From Pseudomonas sp. BMS12 (GTDB lineage Bacteria; Pseudomonadota; Gammaproteobacteria; Pseudomonadales; Pseudomonadaceae), in assembly GCF_001592875.1 (NCBI RefSeq), contig NZ_LSOF01000005.1, positions 497,239-561,238 on the forward strand: DNA of 64,000 bases, written 5' to 3'. Below the pieces are notes generated by a model that worked only from the letters and a program-made list of their open reading frames with translations, searched no databases and was not told the origin of the DNA. Shown here piece by piece: positions 37,652-46,421 of this stretch (its first letter is position 1; every line of letters begins with the position of its first letter). Made by a program: the position numbers and the translations under genes.

Positions 37652-39268
37652 ATGCCCGTCATCCAGAGCGACATCGATGTCCATGGCGAGGCCTTTGCGC
37701 AGAACCGCGAGGCGATGCTCGCCGCCCTCGCCAGCTTCCGCGAGGTGGAACAGAAGGTGCTCGACAAGGCGGCCGAGGCCAAAGCCAAGTTCGACAAGCG
37801 CGGCCAGCTGCTGCCGCGCGAGCGCCTCAACCTATTGCTCGATCCCGGCGCGCCGTTCCTCGAACTGTGCTCCCTGGCCGGCTACAAGCTGCACGACGAC
37901 AAGGACGGCACCCAGGCCGGTGGCGGCATCATCGCCGGCATCGGTTACGTGGCCGGCGTGCGCTGCCTGGTCAGCGCCAGCAACAGCGCGATCAAGGGCG
38001 GCACCATCTCCCCCACCGGCCTGCGCAAATCGCTGCGCCTGCAGCAGATCGCCAGCGAGAACAAGCTGCCGATCATCACCCTGGCCGAGAGCGGCGGCGC
38101 CAACCTGACCTATGCGGCGGACATCTTCGTCGAAGGGGCACGCGCCTTCGCCAACCAGGCGCGCCTATCCGCCGCCGGCATCCCGCAGGTCACCGTGGTG
38201 CATGGTTCCTCCACCGCCGGCGGCGCCTATCAGCCGGGCCTGTCCGACTACGTGGTGGTGGTGCGCGGCAAGGCCAAGATGTTCCTCGCCGGCCCGCCGC
38301 TGCTCAAGGCGGCTACCGGTGAGATCGCCACCGACGAGGAGCTGGGCGGCGCCGAGATGCACGCCCAGGTCGCCGGCACCGCCGAGTACCTGGCCGAGAA
38401 CGACGCCGATGGCGTGCGCCTGGCCCGCGAGATCGTCGCCATGCTGCCGTGGAATGCCCAGCTGCCGGTACGCCCAGTGAAAAGCTACCGCGAGCCGCTG
38501 TACCCGCCCCACGAGCTGCTCGGCGTTGTCCCGGCCGACGCCAAGAAGCCCTACGACGTGCGCGAGATCATCGCCCGCATCGCCGACGGCTCGGAGTTCC
38601 TCGACTTCAAGAACGAGTTCGACAGCCAGACCGTCTGCGGCCACCTGCAGATCGAGGGCCAGCCCTGCGGCCTGATCGGCAACAACGGGCCGATCACCCC
38701 ACGCGGCGCGGCCAAAGCCGCCCAGTTCATCCAGCTGTGCGAGCAGAGCAACACGCCAATCCTGTTCTTCCACAACACCACCGGTTTCATGGTCGGCACC
38801 GAGTCCGAACAGCTCGGCGTGATCAAGCACGGCTCGAAGATGATCCAGGCGGTGGCCAACGCCACGGTGCCCAAGCTGACGATTGTCGTCGGCGGTTCCT
38901 ACGGCGCCGGCAACTACGCCATGTGCGGTAGAGGTCTAGATCCGCGCTTTATCTTCGCCTGGCCCAACAGCCGCACCGCGGTAATGGGCGGCGCCCAGGC
39001 CGGCAAGGTGCTGCGTATCGTCACCGAGGAGAAGCACCGCAAGGAAGGCAAAGAAGCCGACCCGAAGATGCTCGACATGCTGGAGATGGCCACCGCGCAG
39101 AAGCTCGACAGCCAGTCCACCGCGCTGTACGGCACCGCCAGCCTGTGGGACGACGGCCTGATCGACCCGCGCGACACGCGCAAGCTGCTCGGCTTCCTGC
39201 TGGACATCTGTGCAGAAGCCGCTGTGCGCCCTCTCAAATCCAACTCGTTCGGCGTCGCCCGCCTGTAA
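37652..39268 (+). CDS. atuC: Geranyl-CoA carboxylase, beta (carboxyltransferase) subunit AtuC
   Basis: The protein is 538 aa starting MPVIQSDIDVHGEAF. It is an acyl-CoA carboxyltransferase with N-terminal crotonase fold (KGGTISPTGLRK, LAESGGANL) and C-terminal half (GGSYGAGNYAMCGR, FIFAWPNSRTAVMGGAQAG). Together with AtuF it carboxylates the methyl branch of cis-geranyl-CoA to isohexenylglutaconyl-CoA. It is separated from its partner atuF by atuD and atuE, the same order as in P. aeruginosa. Confidence 0.94.
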   Translation: MPVIQSDIDVHGEAFAQNREAMLAALASFREVEQKVLDKAAEAKAKFDKRGQLLPRERLNLLLDPGAPFLELCSLAGYKLHDDKDGTQAGGGIIAGIGYVAGVRCLVSASNSAIKGGTISPTGLRKSLRLQQIASENKLPIITLAESGGANLTYAADIFVEGARAFANQARLSAAGIPQVTVVHGSSTAGGAYQPGLSDYVVVVRGKAKMFLAGPPLLKAATGEIATDEELGGAEMHAQVAGTAEYLAENDADGVRLAREIVAMLPWNAQLPVRPVKSYREPLYPPHELLGVVPADAKKPYDVREIIARIADGSEFLDFKNEFDSQTVCGHLQIEGQPCGLIGNNGPITPRGAAKAAQFIQLCEQSNTPILFFHNTTGFMVGTESEQLGVIKHGSKMIQAVANATVPKLTIVVGGSYGAGNYAMCGRGLDPRFIFAWPNSRTAVMGGAQAGKVLRIVTEEKHRKEGKEADPKMLDMLEMATAQKLDSQSTALYGTASLWDDGLIDPRDTRKLLGFLLDICAEAAVRPLKSNSFGVARL

Positions 39269-39288
39269 CCCTTCGGAGAACAAGAAAA

Positions 39289-40449
39289 ATGATCTTCACC
39301 CAGGAACACGAAGAACTCCGCCGCACCGTCCGCAACTTCGTCGAGCACGAAATCAACCCGCACGTCGACGAGTGGGAAAAGGCCGGCAAATTCCCCATGC
39401 ACGAGATCTTCAAGAAGGCCGGCGACCTCGGCCTGCTGGGCATTTCCAAGCCGGAGAAATTCGGCGGCATGGGCCTGGACTACAGCTACTCGGTGGTCGC
39501 CGCCGAAGAATTCGGCACCATCCACTGCGGCGGCATCCCCATGGCCATCGGCGTGCAGACCGACATGTGCACCCCGGCCCTGGCCCGCTTCGGCTCCGAT
39601 GAACTGCGCGAAGAGTTCCTGCGTCCAGCCATCGCCGGCGAGATGGTCGGCTGCATCGGCGTCTCCGAGGTCGGCGCAGGCTCCGACGTGGCCGGGCTGA
39701 AGACCAGCGCGCGCAAGGATGGCGACGACTACGTGATCAACGGCAGCAAGATGTGGATCACCAACTCCCCGTCCGCCGACTTCATCTGCCTGCTGGCCAA
39801 CACCAGCGACGACAAACCGCACGTCAACAAGTCGCTGATCGTGGTGCCGATGAACACCCCGGGCATCACCCTCAGCCCGCACCTGGACAAGCTCGGCATG
39901 CGCAGCTCGGAGACCGCCCAGGTGTTCTTCGACAACGTGCGCGTACCACAGCGCAACCGCATCGGCGCCGAAGGCACCGGCTTCATGATGCAGATGCTGC
40001 AATTCCAGGAGGAGCGCATGTTCGGCGCCGCCAACATGATCAAGGGCCTGGAGTACTGCGTGGACTCCACCATCGAGTACTGCAAGCAGCGCCACACCTT
40101 CGGCACTCCTTTGATCGACAACCAGGTCATCCACTTCCGCATGGCCGAGCTGCAGAGCGAGATCGAGGCCCTGCGTGCGCTGGTCTACCACGCCACCGAG
40201 CTGTACGTCGCCGGCAAGGACGTCACCAAGCTGGCCTCCATGGCCAAGCTCAAGGCCGGCCGCCTGGGCCGCGAAGTGACCGACAGCTGCCTGCAGTACT
40301 GGGGCGGCATGGGTTTCATGTGGGACAACCCGGTTTCCCGTGCGTATCGCGATGTGCGCCTGGTCAGCATCGGCGGCGGTGCCGACGAGATCATGCTCGG
40401 CATCATCTGCAAATTGATGGGCATCCTGCCCGGCAAAAAGAAGGGCTGA
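39289..40449 (+). CDS. atuD: Citronellyl-CoA dehydrogenase AtuD
   Basis: The protein is 386 aa of the acyl-CoA dehydrogenase family: N-terminal helical domain (FTQEHEELRRTVRNFV), FAD/substrate motifs IGVSEVGAGSDVAGL and MWITNSPSADF, and a C-terminal RVQQ-like helical domain (FGTPLIDNQVIHFRMAEL). It introduces the 2,3-double bond into citronellyl-CoA to give geranyl-CoA. It lies 20 bp after atuC, with GGAG in the spacer. Confidence 0.94.
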   Translation: MIFTQEHEELRRTVRNFVEHEINPHVDEWEKAGKFPMHEIFKKAGDLGLLGISKPEKFGGMGLDYSYSVVAAEEFGTIHCGGIPMAIGVQTDMCTPALARFGSDELREEFLRPAIAGEMVGCIGVSEVGAGSDVAGLKTSARKDGDDYVINGSKMWITNSPSADFICLLANTSDDKPHVNKSLIVVPMNTPGITLSPHLDKLGMRSSETAQVFFDNVRVPQRNRIGAEGTGFMMQMLQFQEERMFGAANMIKGLEYCVDSTIEYCKQRHTFGTPLIDNQVIHFRMAELQSEIEALRALVYHATELYVAGKDVTKLASMAKLKAGRLGREVTDSCLQYWGGMGFMWDNPVSRAYRDVRLVSIGGGADEIMLGIICKLMGILPGKKKG

Positions 40450-40459
40450 GGACGTGACC

Positions 40460-41257
40460 ATGGCCGAACTGCCGAACACCGAAACCCTGCTGCTGGAACT
40501 GGTCGAGGGCGTGCTCTACGTCACCCTAAACCGCCCGGACAGCCGCAATGCCATGAGCCTGGCCATGGTCGAAGAACTGCGCGCCGTGCTGCGCGCGGTA
40601 CGCGGTGACCAGAGCGTGCGCGCCCTGGTGCTGCGCGGCGCCGACGGCCACTTCTGCGCTGGCGGCGACATCAAGGACATGGCCGGTGCACGCGCCAAAG
40701 GTGGCGACGCCTACCGCGAACTGAACCGTGCCTTCGGCAGCCTGCTGGAGGAGGCCCAGTGCGCGCCGCAAGTGCTGGTCGCCGTGCTGGAGGGCGCGGT
40801 GCTCGGCGGTGGTTTCGGCCTGGCCTGTGTCTCCGACATTGCCATCGCCCACCAGAGCGCCAAGTTCGGTCTGCCGGAAACCAGCCTGGGCATTCTGCCG
40901 GCGCAGATCGCGCCGTTCGTGGTCAAGCGCATCGGCCTGACCCAGACCCGTCGCCTGGCCCTGACTGCCGCACGTTTCGACGGTGCCGAAGCCTTGCGCC
41001 TGGGCCTGGTGCACTTCAGCGAAGCCGACGACCAGGCCGTGGTCGATCGCCTCGCCACATGCCTGCAGCAGATTCGCCAGTGCGCCCCCGGCGCCAATGC
41101 AGCGACCAAGGCCCTGCTGCTGGCCACCGAGACGGAACACCTCGGCAATCTGCTCGACCACGCCGCCGGCCAGTTCGCCGAGGCCGTGCTGGGTAGCGAA
41201 GGCGCGGAAGGCACTCTGGCCTTCGTGCAGAAGCGCAAGCCCGCCTGGGCTCAATAA
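40460..41257 (+). CDS. atuE: Isohexenylglutaconyl-CoA hydratase AtuE
   Basis: The protein is 265 aa from the ATG at 40460, 7 nt after GAGGA; a GTG two codons upstream is possible. It is a crotonase-fold enzyme with the first oxyanion segment ADGHFCAGGDIKDMA and the second GAVLGGGFGLACVSDI. It adds water to isohexenylglutaconyl-CoA. It lies 10 bp after atuD. Confidence 0.92.
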   Translation: MAELPNTETLLLELVEGVLYVTLNRPDSRNAMSLAMVEELRAVLRAVRGDQSVRALVLRGADGHFCAGGDIKDMAGARAKGGDAYRELNRAFGSLLEEAQCAPQVLVAVLEGAVLGGGFGLACVSDIAIAHQSAKFGLPETSLGILPAQIAPFVVKRIGLTQTRRLALTAARFDGAEALRLGLVHFSEADDQAVVDRLATCLQQIRQCAPGANAATKALLLATETEHLGNLLDHAAGQFAEAVLGSEGAEGTLAFVQKRKPAWAQ

Positions 41258-41276
41258 CAACAGCAGGAGCACGACG

Positions 41277-43265
41277 ATGCCCGCCTTCAACAAGATTCTG
41301 ATCGCCAACCGAGGCGAGATCGCCTGCCGGGTGATGCGCACCGCCCAGGACCTCGGCTACCGCACGGTGGCGGTGTTTTCCGAGGCCGACGTCGGCGCCC
41401 GCCATGTGCAACTGGCCGACGAAGCCGTGTGCATCGGCCCGGCCCAGGTCAACCAGTCGTACCTGGTGATCGACAACATCATCAAGGCGGCGCAGAAGAC
41501 TGGCGCCGACGCGATCCATCCCGGCTACGGCTTCCTCTCCGAGAACGCCGACTTCGCCCGCGCCTGCGAGGCGGCCGGTATCGTCTTCATCGGCCCGACC
41601 GTGGAAGCCATCCACCTGATGGGCAGCAAGCGCCTGTCGAAGATCGCCATGCTCGAAGCCGGCGTGCCTTGCATTCCCGGCTACGAAGGCGCCGCCCAGG
41701 ACGACGAAACCCTGGCCCGCGAGGCCCAGCGCATCGGCTACCCGCTGATGATCAAGGCCAGCGCCGGCGGCGGTGGTCGCGGCATGCGGCAGGTAGCAGA
41801 GGCCGGCGAACTGGCCGCGCAGATCCGCACCGCCCGCTCTGAAGCGCAAAACGCCTTCGGCTCCGGCGAGCTAATTCTCGAGCGCGCGGTGATCCAGCCG
41901 CGCCATGTGGAAATTCAGGTATTCGGCGACCAGCACGGCAACATCGTCTACCTGGGCGAGCGCGACTGCTCGGTACAGCGCCGCCACCAGAAAGTGGTCG
42001 AGGAAGCGCCCTGCCCGGTGATGACGCCCGAGCTGCGTAAAGCCATGGGCGAGGCGGCGGTGAAGGCGGCGGCCTCGGTCAACTATGTCGGCGCCGGCAC
42101 CGTGGAATTCCTTCTCGACCAGAGCGGCGAATTCTTCTTCCTGGAAATGAATACCCGCCTGCAGGTCGAGCACCCGGTCACCGAACTGATCACCGGCCAG
42201 GACCTGGTCGCCTGGCAGATCCGCGTGGCAGAGGGCCAACCGCTGCCGCTGAAACAGGAAGAGATCTGCCTGACCGGCCATGCCATGGAAGTGCGCCTGT
42301 ACGCCGAGGACTCGGCGCACAACTTCCTGCCGCAGACCGGCCAGGTGCTGCGCTGGGAGCCGGCCCTGCGCGACGGCATCCGCATCGACCACGGCCTGGT
42401 CGAAGGCCAGCCGGTCACGCCGTTCTACGACCCGATGTTGGCCAAGGTCATCGCCTACGGCGCCACCCGTGACGAAGCCCGGCGCAAGCTGGCGCGCGCG
42501 GTCGAGGACTGCGTGCTGCTGGGCGTCAACGGCAACCAGCGCTTCCTCGCCAACCTGCTCAAGCACCCAGAATTCGCCGCAGGCAACGCGACGACCGCGT
42601 TTATCGGCGAACACTTCGCCAACGACCCCAGCCTGTCGCCGCAACTACCTAGCGCAGGCGAACTGGCCAGCGCCGCCGCCCTGCTCTATCAGGCCTCGGC
42701 CAACAGTCGCGCGCACCAGAGCGGCCTGGCCGGTTGGCGCAACGCCGGCGGCGCACCCTGGCGCTTCGTCCTCAAGCAGGGTGAGCAGCGCTATGCGGTC
42801 GAGCTGGAAGTGCTGGAGTCCGGTGCACAGCCGCTGCTGCGTGCCCAGGTCGGCGCAACCCAGGTCGAACTGCGCCTGCTGGCCTGCGACGGCCGCTGGG
42901 CCAACCTGGAACTGGACGGCATTCGCCAGCGCCACGCGTATCACCAGGACGGCGAACAGCTCTGGTTGTATGGCCACAGCGGCAACCTGGAATTCAGCGA
43001 CGTCACCCACGAACCGGTCGGCGGGCAGAACGCCGCCAGCTCCGGCACGGTCAAGGCACCGATGGATGGGGCGATAGTCGAGGTGCTGGTCGGCGAAGGC
43101 GAGCAGGTCAGCAAGGGCCAGCTGCTGGTGGTGCTGGAAGCGATGAAGATGGAGCACCCGCTCAAGGCCGGCATCGACGGCGTGATCCGCCGCGTGCAGA
43201 TCAGCCAGGGCGATCAGGTGAAGAATCGCCAGGTGCTGGTGGAGGTCGAGGCCACAGAGGCCTGA
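41277..43265 (+). CDS. atuF: Geranyl-CoA carboxylase, alpha (biotin-carrying) subunit AtuF
   Basis: The protein is 662 aa. The biotin carboxylase part (about 1-450) has FNKILIANRGEIACRV, the ATP-grasp glycine loop KASAGGGGRGMRQV and EMNTRLQVEHPVTE. A linker domain follows, then a C-terminal biotinyl domain with the biotin lysine K624 in VLEAMKMEHP. It carboxylates biotin with ATP and bicarbonate for AtuC. A REP-like repeat pair separates it from atuG. Confidence 0.95.
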   Translation: MPAFNKILIANRGEIACRVMRTAQDLGYRTVAVFSEADVGARHVQLADEAVCIGPAQVNQSYLVIDNIIKAAQKTGADAIHPGYGFLSENADFARACEAAGIVFIGPTVEAIHLMGSKRLSKIAMLEAGVPCIPGYEGAAQDDETLAREAQRIGYPLMIKASAGGGGRGMRQVAEAGELAAQIRTARSEAQNAFGSGELILERAVIQPRHVEIQVFGDQHGNIVYLGERDCSVQRRHQKVVEEAPCPVMTPELRKAMGEAAVKAAASVNYVGAGTVEFLLDQSGEFFFLEMNTRLQVEHPVTELITGQDLVAWQIRVAEGQPLPLKQEEICLTGHAMEVRLYAEDSAHNFLPQTGQVLRWEPALRDGIRIDHGLVEGQPVTPFYDPMLAKVIAYGATRDEARRKLARAVEDCVLLGVNGNQRFLANLLKHPEFAAGNATTAFIGEHFANDPSLSPQLPSAGELASAAALLYQASANSRAHQSGLAGWRNAGGAPWRFVLKQGEQRYAVELEVLESGAQPLLRAQVGATQVELRLLACDGRWANLELDGIRQRHAYHQDGEQLWLYGHSGNLEFSDVTHEPVGGQNAASSGTVKAPMDGAIVEVLVGEGEQVSKGQLLVVLEAMKMEHPLKAGIDGVIRRVQISQGDQVKNRQVLVEVEATEA

Positions 43266-43268
43266 CAG

Positions 43269-43401
43269 CCCTCACCCTGCGCGGGCCGCCCCAACCCTCT
43301 CCCGGAGGGAGAGGGAGTTATCCGTGCGCGACCTGAACACCGTACACAACCAACCTCACCAAACAGCCCCCTCTCCCTCCGGGAGAGGGCCGGGGTGAGG
43401 G
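43269..43401. repeat. Inverted pair of REP-like palindromic units
   Basis: Two copies of a GC-rich unit of about 35-49 bp sit in opposite orientation. The left copy is 43269-43317, starts CCCTCACCC and contains CCCTCTCCCGGAGGGAGAGGG in two joined parts. The right copy is 43367-43401 and ends GGGGTGAGGG. Each is itself a stem-loop, and the pair can fold together. They interrupt the atuF-atuG gap. Confidence 0.7.
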
Positions 43402-43438
43402 AATACCAGGCCCGACCAGATCAAGAAGAGGTGCAAGC

Positions 43439-44257
43439 ATGTCCCTGCAAGGCAAGACCCTGTTCATCACCGGCGCCAGCCGTGGCATCGGCCGTGAAAT
43501 CGCCCTCAAGGCCGCCGCCGATGGCGCCAATATCGTCATCGCCGCGAAGAGCGCCGAGTCCCACGCCAAGCTGCCGGGCACCATCCACAGCGTAGCGGCG
43601 GAAGTCGAGGCCGCCGGCGGCAGGGCCCTGGCGCTGCAGCTAGACGTGCGCGACGAAGAGGCGGTAAAGGCCGCCATGGCCCGGGCGGCCGAGCACTTCG
43701 GCAGTATCGATGCGCTGATCAACAACGCCGGCGCGATCAAGCTGGTGGGCGTCGAACACCTGCCGGCCAAGCGCTATGACCTGATGTTCCAGATCAACAC
43801 CCGCGCGGTGATGGTCTGCAGCCAGGCCGCCCTGCCCTACCTCAAACAAAGCAAGGGCCATATCCTCAGCCTGTCGCCCCCCATCAACCTCGACCCCAAG
43901 TGGTTCGCCAACTACGGCCCCTACACCACCACCAAGTACGGCATGAGCATGCTGACCTTAGGCATGCACGAGGAATTCAAGAAGTACGGCATCAGCGTCA
44001 ACTCGCTGTGGCCCAAGACGGTGATCGCCACCGCAGCCATCGAGTTCGAGGCCGGCGGCCCGGCGGTGATGAAAGCCGCGCGCCTGCCGGCGATCATGGC
44101 CGACGCCGCCTGCGCCATCCTGTCCAGCAGCGAGCGCACCATCAGCGGCCGCCTGCTGATCGACGAGGAAATCCTCCGCGAGCAGGGCCAGGAAGACTTC
44201 GAGCAGTACCGCTACGACCCGGCCGGCAAGCTGATGACCGACCTGTTCGTCGACTGA
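43439..44257 (+). CDS. atuG: SDR family oxidoreductase AtuG
   Basis: The protein is 272 aa. It has TGASRGIGREIALK, NNAGAIKLVG, a Ser/Tyr/Lys catalytic set (SLSPPIN, YGPYTTTKYGM) and a long C-terminal region of the HSDL2-like SDR group. It is the last atu gene here; atuH, an acyl-CoA synthetase gene that follows in P. aeruginosa, is not present. The REP pair upstream may lower its expression relative to atuF. Confidence 0.9.
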   Translation: MSLQGKTLFITGASRGIGREIALKAAADGANIVIAAKSAESHAKLPGTIHSVAAEVEAAGGRALALQLDVRDEEAVKAAMARAAEHFGSIDALINNAGAIKLVGVEHLPAKRYDLMFQINTRAVMVCSQAALPYLKQSKGHILSLSPPINLDPKWFANYGPYTTTKYGMSMLTLGMHEEFKKYGISVNSLWPKTVIATAAIEFEAGGPAVMKAARLPAIMADAACAILSSSERTISGRLLIDEEILREQGQEDFEQYRYDPAGKLMTDLFVD

Positions 44258-44262
44258 TCCCT

Positions 44263-44280
44263 GCGACCGGAGGCGGTCGC
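44263..44280. terminator. Possible convergent terminator hairpin after atuG
   Basis: GCGACC and GGTCGC form a 6-bp stem around GGAGGC in the 26-bp gap between the converging atuG and lipoprotein genes. There is no clear T-run. Confidence 0.4.
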
Positions 44281-44283
44281 GCT

Positions 44284-44799
44284 TCAGTTACGGAACTTGA
44301 ACTGCAGCTCGGCCCCCTCGACCGAATCCCAATAGTTGTCGCTCTTCTCACGATCATGGGTGATCAAGCGACCGTTGAGTTCGAAGGGACCGGGCTCCTT
44401 GGGCTTCTCGACGAACATCTCGGGCAACAACGCGGGCTGGGCAATCTCGCCGCTGGCGGGCTCGTCGGGCTGTAGCTGCTCGACCAGCTCTCGCGGCAGT
44501 TGCAGATCCAGCTCGGCCGCAGGCAATGGCTTCTGGCTGGCGACCTTGGCCGCCGGCTTGGCTTGACGCTCTGCCGGCTTGGGCAGGCTGGTGTCTTCCA
44601 CCGCCTTGCTGCCGAGTGCGGGCAGTTTCTTGGGCGTCTGAGCTGGCTCGGGCTCGCCAGGCGGCGGGACGGCTTGAGCGGGGGTTGGCGCAGACACAGT
44701 CTGCTTCTGTGCAGGAGGCGCGCTGGGCTCGGGCGGGTTGTCACAGGCCGCCAGCAGGCTCAGCGAGAGCAGAACAATCAGGGAACGAAAACGGGACAT
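44284..44799 (-). CDS. Proline-rich hypothetical lipoprotein
   Basis: The protein is 171 aa starting MSRFRSLIVLLSLSLLAAC at the ATG at 44799; the lipobox is LLAAC. Residues 20-80 are Pro/Ala/Gln-rich and probably disordered, and the C-terminal 60 residues (LNGRLITHDREKSDNYWDSVEGAELQFKFRN, in two halves) are more ordered. No known family was recognised; homologues in Pseudomonas are annotated as hypothetical. It is the last gene of a minus-strand group after the sigma-factor pair. Confidence 0.72.
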   Translation of the reverse strand: MSRFRSLIVLLSLSLLAACDNPPEPSAPPAQKQTVSAPTPAQAVPPPGEPEPAQTPKKLPALGSKAVEDTSLPKPAERQAKPAAKVASQKPLPAAELDLQLPRELVEQLQPDEPASGEIAQPALLPEMFVEKPKEPGPFELNGRLITHDREKSDNYWDSVEGAELQFKFRN

Positions 44800-44913
44800 G
44801 GCAGGCAGGTGCAGCAAAGAGATGCCCCATATGCTCCCCCCTACCCCGCGTTCTGGCAAGCCAGACGCTCTGCTCTGCGCTCTGCACGAGCGCCGAGCAG
44901 AGTCTTCAGTGCA

Positions 44914-45741
44914 CTAGTCCTGCGCCGACTCCAAACGTTCGAGCTCGGCCTGCACATCCTGCTGCGGGTACTCCTGGGCCAGGTGCTGCAACAGCTGATC
45001 GGCCAGCGCCGGTTGCCCCTCGTGACGCAAGCGCAGCACCTCACGCAGGCGCTCCTGCAGCGGGGTTACCTCCTCGGCCAACGAGCCGGCAAGCCCTGCT
45101 GGAGCTCGTCTGGCCTGAGCCTGCGCCATCTGAGCCCTCGCCCTGGCTTGCGCGGCCGCCTGCGCCTTGGCCTTGGCCGCCGCGCGGGCCTCTGCCTGAG
45201 CTTCGGGCGACAGCGCAATCGACTCACCCGCCATATCGCTCAATGCCTGCACAGGCGGTGCCGCAGCGGGTTTGCTTGGCTCGGCCTGACGCGGCATCGC
45301 GGCCACCGGTGGCGAAGCCGAGTAGGCCGCCGCTGCATCTGCCGCCATTTTCTTGCGCTCTACCTCGGCCTTGTTCTGTTCCATTTCCCGGGCCAGCTTC
45401 GGCGCCATCTCACGCAATAGCGGCGCCTGGGCAGCAGCAGGACTCGGCAGGTCGTAGGCGCTGGGCACCTGCTCCTGGGTGCGCAGGGTCAGGCTCAGGC
45501 CGATGCCCAGGGTGGCCAGGCTGGCGAAGGCCACCGACCAGCGAGTGCGGCTGCCGGCGCCGAACAGCCAGGTATGCAGGCGCTGGGCGAAGCTCGGGCG
45601 TGTTGCCGGCGTGCTCGCGGCCTGGCGCGCTGCGTCGAGGATCAGGGCGTCCAGCGCCGCCGAGGGCTCGCCCTGGCTGTGCCGACGGTAATGTTCCAGC
45701 AGCTCGCGCTCCTGCGGCAGTTGGTTGTCATGCGGGCTCAT
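44914..45741 (-). CDS. Putative anti-sigma or sigma-associated membrane protein
   Basis: The protein is 275 aa. The cytoplasmic N-terminal part (1-66) is followed by one membrane helix (about 69-87, WSVAFASLATLGIGLSLTL), then an Ala/Gln/Glu-rich extracytoplasmic helical region and a C-terminal TPR-like segment. The zinc anti-sigma HxxxCxxC motif is absent. It overlaps the ECF sigma gene by 4 bp (ATGA), and this coupling plus topology is the reason for calling it a cognate regulator. Confidence 0.68.
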   Translation of the reverse strand: MSPHDNQLPQERELLEHYRRHSQGEPSAALDALILDAARQAASTPATRPSFAQRLHTWLFGAGSRTRWSVAFASLATLGIGLSLTLRTQEQVPSAYDLPSPAAAQAPLLREMAPKLAREMEQNKAEVERKKMAADAAAAYSASPPVAAMPRQAEPSKPAAAPPVQALSDMAGESIALSPEAQAEARAAAKAKAQAAAQARARAQMAQAQARRAPAGLAGSLAEEVTPLQERLREVLRLRHEGQPALADQLLQHLAQEYPQQDVQAELERLESAQD

Positions 45742-46340
45742 GCGGATACCTCCTCGGCCGCAGCCGGATCGGCCAGCAGCCGACGTAACTTGTTCAGCGC
45801 GTAACGCAGACGGCTCTTCACCGTCTCCGCTGGAGTACGGGTCAGCTCGGCGATCTCCGCCAGCTCCAGATCGCCATGGGCGCGCAGCAGGAACACCTCG
45901 CGCTGTTCTTCGGGCAGGTCGGCCAACGCCGCCTGCAGCCGCTCCTGGTCGCGACTGAGCAGCAGCTGTTGCTCGGGACCCGGGCCCGGATCGGCGCTGG
46001 CGTGCTGCGCCTCATCGTACTCATCGAGCTTTCCCTGGTGACGACCGCTCTTGCGCCAATGATCGATCAGACGATTACGGGCAATTTGATACAGCCAGGT
46101 CTTGAACAGCACCGCCTCGCGTTGTTCGCTGGCGCTGCGGATCAAGCTCATCCAGGTGTCCTGAAACACCTCCTCGGCCAGCGCGTGATCGCCGCACAGA
46201 CCGAGGAGGAAACGGAACAGGCCGAGACGGTGGCGCTCGTAGAGCATGGCGAAAGCCGCCGCGTCGCCCTGGCGATAGCGCCGCAGCAGCGCGGCGTCAT
46301 CGTCTTGCAGTGGTAGGTTCAAGCAGGTTTGCTCATTCAT
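45738..46340 (-). CDS. ECF-type RNA polymerase sigma factor
   Basis: The protein is 200 aa starting MNEQTCLNLPLQDDDAALL. Sigma region 2 is RRYRQGDAAAFAMLYERH to FKTWLYQIARNRLIDHWRK, and region 4 is LADLPEEQREVFLLRAHGDL to TPAETVKSRLRYALNKLR. It is an RpoE-like group 4 factor. It is translationally coupled to the membrane protein downstream and preceded by a VWA lipoprotein gene on the same strand. Confidence 0.9.
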   Translation of the reverse strand: MNEQTCLNLPLQDDDAALLRRYRQGDAAAFAMLYERHRLGLFRFLLGLCGDHALAEEVFQDTWMSLIRSASEQREAVLFKTWLYQIARNRLIDHWRKSGRHQGKLDEYDEAQHASADPGPGPEQQLLLSRDQERLQAALADLPEEQREVFLLRAHGDLELAEIAELTRTPAETVKSRLRYALNKLRRLLADPAAAEEVSA

Positions 46341-46363
46341 TTGAATGGAGGGCCAGGCAGAAA

Positions 46364-46391
46364 GCGAAGCGCCCCTGACCAGGCGCTTCGC
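46364..46391 (-). terminator. Hairpin between the VWA gene and the sigma-factor gene
   Basis: GCGAAGCGCC and GGCGCTTCGC form a 10-bp perfect stem with an 8-nt loop, followed on the minus strand by TTTCTG. It probably terminates the VWA transcript, although it lies very close to the sigma-factor start. Confidence 0.55.
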
Positions 46392-46421
46392 CGCAGATAA
46401 CGACAAGGCGGCGCAAAAGCC

